From assembly GCA_900756035.1 (NCBI GenBank), contig CAAEIR010000423.1, positions 1 through 7,831 on the forward strand: DNA of 7,831 nt, in the 5' to 3' direction. This document shows, in pieces, positions 5,639 to 7,831 of this stretch (positions within the stretch are counted from its first letter, which is position 1; each line of letters begins with the position of its first letter). Origin of the DNA: an uncultured Anaerostipes sp. (lineage in GTDB: Bacteria; Bacillota; Clostridia; Lachnospirales; Lachnospiraceae). Under the pieces are notes generated by a model. That model did no database searches, was not told where the DNA came from, and saw nothing but the letters and a program-made list of their open reading frames with translations. Position numbers and translations under genes: made by a program.

Positions 5639-6175
5639 CTACAACCAAGTCCGTATTCTTGTATAGGAATCATCTGTTCCTCTTAAACCAGTCATAGGAA
5701 TTGATAATCCTGCATCCTTAATGCGCTTGGAGAGCTCCTCCATGAACACTCCTTTGCCCTCAATTTCTGCATTACAGTCTGAGGTAGAATCCACTCCACA
5801 ATTCGGAGAACGATTCGCACCGATAATCCCTACTATTTTAAAACCATATTTATGATACTCAAAGATTTGTAGCATTACATAATCGACCAATCTCTGTAGC
5901 TTTATATTTGTATCTTTGCTTTGCATTTCTTTTCTAATCCTTGTATTCTCTACAACAACATCATCCTCGGCTCCATTTACATTCCCTCGATCAATTCCCA
6001 AACAGCAAAGCTCCGGACAAGGCAACTGGATAATTCCTACATCCTCATTAAGAAATAATTCTATTAATCCTTTATAAGCTGCCGGACAGACCGCAGTTCC
6101 ATCCGAAATCGCGTTCTGATTTAGCAAACAGTGAGCAATAAAAACAACCTTTTTACTTCTTCCATCTGTAAACAT
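5639..6175 (-). CDS. TudS/DUF523-related putative desulfidase (CD3072-like)
   Basis: The 178-residue protein has the three cysteine landmarks of the TudS (2-thiouracil desulfidase, DUF523) fold: HCLLNQNAISDG (Cys16; compare ACLLG...YDG in TudS), QLPCPELCCLG (Cys53, Cys57, Cys58; compare CPE) and GANRSPNCGV (Cys126; compare SPSCG). In TudS three cysteines hold a 4Fe-4S cluster that takes sulfur from thiolated pyrimidines. The overall pattern recalls the 'CD3072 family TudS-related putative desulfidase' of clostridia; that name is from memory, not a search. The protein is soluble and complete. The ATG at 6175 follows GAGGAG with good spacing. It is on the same strand as, and 255 nt downstream of, rSAM-3, with its own likely promoter. 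The substrate is unknown. Confidence 0.8.
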   Translation of the reverse strand: MFTDGRSKKVVFIAHCLLNQNAISDGTAVCPAAYKGLIELFLNEDVGIIQLPCPELCCLGIDRGNVNGAEDDVVVENTRIRKEMQSKDTNIKLQRLVDYVMLQIFEYHKYGFKIVGIIGANRSPNCGVDSTSDCNAEIEGKGVFMEELSKRIKDAGLSIPMTGLRGTDDSYTRIRTWL

Positions 6176-6227
6176 AACTTTTTCTCCTCTATATGAAATT
6201 CCATTTAATATCGTTTGTTTTGAAAGT

Positions 6228-6237
6228 AGTATAACAT
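6228..6237 (-). promoter_or_regulatory. Extended -10 promoter of the TudS-like gene
   Basis: On the minus strand, TGTTATACT (6236 to 6228) is an extended -10 element, 52 nt upstream of the ATG at 6175. No good -35 is present at 15-18 nt. The gene may therefore be transcribed separately from rSAM-3. Confidence 0.45.
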
Positions 6238-6263
6238 ATTGCCCTTAACAAATCTATTTACCT

Positions 6264-6329
6264 TTATAAGACGCCGGGCATGGAACCAGCGGCCATCACA
6301 ATCAATTCAATAATTTCTCTATCTGCCAT
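6264..6329 (-). CDS. Doubtful 21-residue ORF, possible gene remnant
   Basis: Between rSAM-3 and the TudS-like gene an ATG at 6329 opens MADREIIELIVMAAGSMPGVL, then TAA. A GGGAGGGA sequence lies upstream, but about 12 nt from the ATG, longer than ideal. The peptide looks like the start of an amphipathic helical protein. The GC content is higher here than in the surrounding spacer, which would fit a decayed or truncated gene. No function is suggested; it may be chance. Confidence 0.25.
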   Translation of the reverse strand: MADREIIELIVMAAGSMPGVL

Positions 6330-6430
6330 TAATAATACCAACTCCCTCCCGATTTCATCTATATACTACGGTTTTTACTGGAATAACTACAATAATATAA
6401 AATTCCAGACGCTAAGAAACATTAATTAAC

Positions 6431-7456
6431 CTAAATCTGTGACTGCCGAACATAATTACACAGAACTGAAAAATCCGTCTGTGGATTTTCTTGTAAAATC
6501 CGCTGCAACAATTCCTCAGCTTTTTTGTGTAAATCAGGTTTCTGTAAATCATCCAAAAAGAAAAACACATTGAATCTGCGGCCAATAGCAAACAGAAGCT
6601 TTTCGTCTGAAGGCAGGTTAAGAAACCGATCAATAGAAGATATCATCATTTCTTTATCCGTATTTAGACTACCCCTGACTTCTAAAAGTAAATTCACAAC
6701 ATGTTCATTCACATAATAACTATCCATCTTATCCAGCTTCTGCAAAAATAATCTTTGCTCCATTACAATTTCTTCTTCGGATTGCAATGTAACAGAACCT
6801 TCCCGGATAAGTTGTCCCATCTTTAATTCCGGTTTAAAGCCCGTAGCATGCACACGAATAAAGTCTGGCTTAATGATGTTTAGAACTTCTGCTGTTTTAA
6901 TTGCATTTTCATTTGACAGCTCTTTCCCGCCAATTCCCAATAAAGTAAACTCAGATAAAATCATACCAGCTTCTTTTGTCATACAGCCGCTTTTGATAAC
7001 CGTATCCGCATTGAAGCCTTTATTTATGAGTTTTAGAACGGCATCAGAACCAGTTTCCATACCGCAGTATAGATGATCTAAGCCGGCTTGACGCAGTTCA
7101 TTCAATTCGTCTGAAGATTTACGGGTAATACTATCTGCACGGGCATAGGTTGTTACATGCTTCAAAAATGGAAAATATTTTCTTATCGCTTCTAAAATCT
7201 GTAATAAGTATTCTGTTTTCAAAACCAGAGCATCGCCGTCCTGCAAAAAGCAGGATGTATAGTTTCTATCTTGATAACGTTCAGATTGTCCTTGGATATC
7301 GGCAATAACCTCGTCTATCGGACGCATGGAAAAGCTCATGTTTTTATATAGACCACAAAAATAGCACTTATTCCAATGGCAGCCTCTTGTCACACGAATC
7401 AGTAAACTATCGCTTTCTGATGGCGGTCTGATAGGACCAATTTCTATATTATTCAT
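6431..7456 (-). CDS. Radical SAM enzyme with CX4CX2C motif (rSAM-3)
   Basis: The 341-residue protein is the most divergent of the three radical SAM paralogues. It begins IGPIRPPSESDSLLIRVTRG, followed by the cluster motif CHWNKCYFC (Cys26, Cys31, Cys34; CX4CX2C). Then come CFLQDGDALVL (69-79), ARADSI, GMETGSD (132-138), LINKGF and LLGIGGKEL. The QDGDAL and RPPSE..SLLIRVTRGC patterns are those of a widespread, uncharacterised radical SAM group in anaerobes, so this copy looks closer to the family norm than rSAM-1 or rSAM-2. The C-terminal part is about 40 residues longer. The start is the ATG at 7456 (AAAGGA upstream at usable distance); a GTG at 7465 is in frame but only 2 nt from that site. 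The reaction is unknown. Confidence 0.9.
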   Translation of the reverse strand: MNNIEIGPIRPPSESDSLLIRVTRGCHWNKCYFCGLYKNMSFSMRPIDEVIADIQGQSERYQDRNYTSCFLQDGDALVLKTEYLLQILEAIRKYFPFLKHVTTYARADSITRKSSDELNELRQAGLDHLYCGMETGSDAVLKLINKGFNADTVIKSGCMTKEAGMILSEFTLLGIGGKELSNENAIKTAEVLNIIKPDFIRVHATGFKPELKMGQLIREGSVTLQSEEEIVMEQRLFLQKLDKMDSYYVNEHVVNLLLEVRGSLNTDKEMMISSIDRFLNLPSDEKLLFAIGRRFNVFFFLDDLQKPDLHKKAEELLQRILQENPQTDFSVLCNYVRQSQI

Positions 7457-7489
7457 AAAGTACACATCCTTTCAAGGTATTCAAATTAA

Positions 7490-7531
7490 AGCGTATCATC
7501 TCTCGTATAAGTCCACAAGTACGCACTTTTT
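7490..7531 (-). promoter_or_regulatory. rSAM-3 promoter with shared AAAAAGNNCGTACTT motif
   Basis: On the minus strand, AAAAAGTGCGTACTT (7531-7517) is followed after 21 nt by TACGCT (7495-7490). The -35 would be TTGTGG with a 17-nt spacer. The -10 is poor on its own; the fixed spacing shared with rSAM-1 and rSAM-2 supports it. The motif is preceded by TACCT, giving a TACCTAAAAAGTG match to the site before HxlR-A. Confidence 0.5.
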
Positions 7532-7541
7532 AGGTAGGCAG

Positions 7542-7555
7542 TATCTTTTTAGATA
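7542..7555. promoter_or_regulatory. Candidate operator, TATCT-TTTT-AGATA palindrome
   Basis: TATCTTTTTAGATA is a perfect inverted repeat with 5-bp arms, just upstream of the shared motif of the rSAM-3 promoter. It differs from the HxlR-A upstream site (1531-1544) by a single base when read on the minus strand. This links rSAM-3 to HxlR-A by inference. Confidence 0.5.
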
Positions 7556-7561
7556 GTAATA

Positions 7562-7616
7562 AATACAAGTGCCGGACACAAGCGGCCATGTGGCCGTTGC
7601 GTTCGACACTTGTATT
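7562..7616 (-). terminator. Long hairpin, probable bidirectional terminator
   Basis: AATACAAGTG (7562-7571) pairs with CACTTGTATT (7607-7616). The stem continues inward with two mismatches, one bulge and a G-U pair to CGGCCA/TGGCCG (7583-7588, 7591-7596), giving about 24 paired positions. T-rich sequence follows on both strands (TATTTATTACTAT on the minus strand). It ends the 48-residue gene and insulates rSAM-3. Its length is greater than a typical terminator, so a small mobile or structured RNA element is an alternative. Confidence 0.6.
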
Positions 7617-7645
7617 ATTTATTCCTATTAATTTCTAACCTGACC

Positions 7646-7792
7646 TTAATCTTTTAAAGGATTAGCTTGTATACTCTCCCAATAGATAGCATGATATTTC
7701 GGTATTGTGCGTTTAACTGAAAACCACTTATATACGGGTTCAATTACGCCGTCTTCATATTTAATACGACAAAGCAATAAATATTTGTCCAT
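7646..7792 (-). CDS. Hypothetical protein, 48 residues
   Basis: The ATG at 7792 is preceded by GAGGTG at about 6 nt and opens a 48-codon frame ending in TAA. The product starts MDKYLLLCRIKYEDGV and includes PVYKWFSVKRTIPKYHAIYWES and a polar end. It is rich in tyrosine, tryptophan and lysine, soluble, without a signal peptide or membrane segment. A probable terminator follows 30 nt later. I do not recognise the family. Its promoter lies beyond the right edge. Confidence 0.65.
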   Translation of the reverse strand: MDKYLLLCRIKYEDGVIEPVYKWFSVKRTIPKYHAIYWESIQANPLKD

Positions 7793-7831
7793 ACAGCACC
7801 TCGCTTTTCATTACAATTCTTGTTATGAGTA

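Noticed and set aside
5337..5666. Plus-strand 109-codon frame after nudC
   Set aside because: It runs antisense through the terminator, the 52-residue membrane gene and its palindrome. It has no family features, and its only ribosome-site context is inside nudC.
1..7831. CRISPR array, tRNA, rRNA, insertion sequence or phage gene
   Set aside because: I found no regularly spaced repeats, no cloverleaf or rRNA-like sequence, and no transposase, integrase or phage-like reading frame on either strand.

Overview
The window is a stretch of chromosome from an AT-rich, Gram-positive-type bacterium. An anaerobic member of the Bacillota (Clostridia or Negativicutes) is my best guess. This rests on strong GGAGG-type ribosome binding sites, TTGnnn/TATAAT-like promoters, HxlR-family regulators, small FMN nitroreductases, and radical SAM and TudS-like iron-sulfur proteins. 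I cannot name the species. There is no rRNA, tRNA, CRISPR array, transposase or phage gene.

Layout from left to right. A minus-strand AraC-family regulator is cut by the left edge (1-679). A minus-strand nitroreductase (855-1388) diverges from a plus-strand HxlR regulator, HxlR-A (1565-1915). Convergent with HxlR-A is a minus-strand radical SAM gene, rSAM-1 (1939-2820), which lies downstream of a second HxlR gene, HxlR-B (2946-3344, minus). HxlR-B diverges from a second radical SAM gene, rSAM-2 (3556-4455, plus), which is followed 36 nt later by a NudC-type NAD(H) diphosphatase with a TTG start (4492-5340). The rest is on the minus strand. In transcription order it is an unrecognised 48-residue protein (7646-7792), a long hairpin (7562-7616), a third radical SAM gene, rSAM-3 (6431-7456), a doubtful 21-codon ORF, a TudS/DUF523-like desulfidase (5639-6175), a 52-residue membrane protein (5435-5593) and a classical terminator (5381-5424).

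The striking content is the set of three divergent radical SAM paralogues. All have the uncommon CX4CX2C cluster motif and an N-terminal RPP(Y/S)E-type signature, and they are interleaved with two HxlR regulators. All three rSAM genes share a 15-nt motif, AAAAAG-NN-CGTACTT. In each case it sits exactly 21 nt upstream of a TANNCT -10-like hexamer, so its last two bases begin the -35 element. Palindromes of TACT/AGTA or TATCT/AGATA type lie at the same promoters and at the HxlR-A promoter. I infer that the window is one regulon controlled by the HxlR proteins, perhaps responding to redox or electrophile stress as known HxlR members YodB and HypR do. The nitroreductase, NudC and TudS-like desulfidase would be its other enzymes. 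The reaction of the rSAM proteins cannot be read from the sequence.

A second unusual feature is a 45-bp inverted repeat over the promoter and ribosome binding site of rSAM-1. It would bury the Shine-Dalgarno sequence in read-through RNA from HxlR-B but not in RNA started at the gene's own promoter. No stretch longer than 300 nt lacks a gene.
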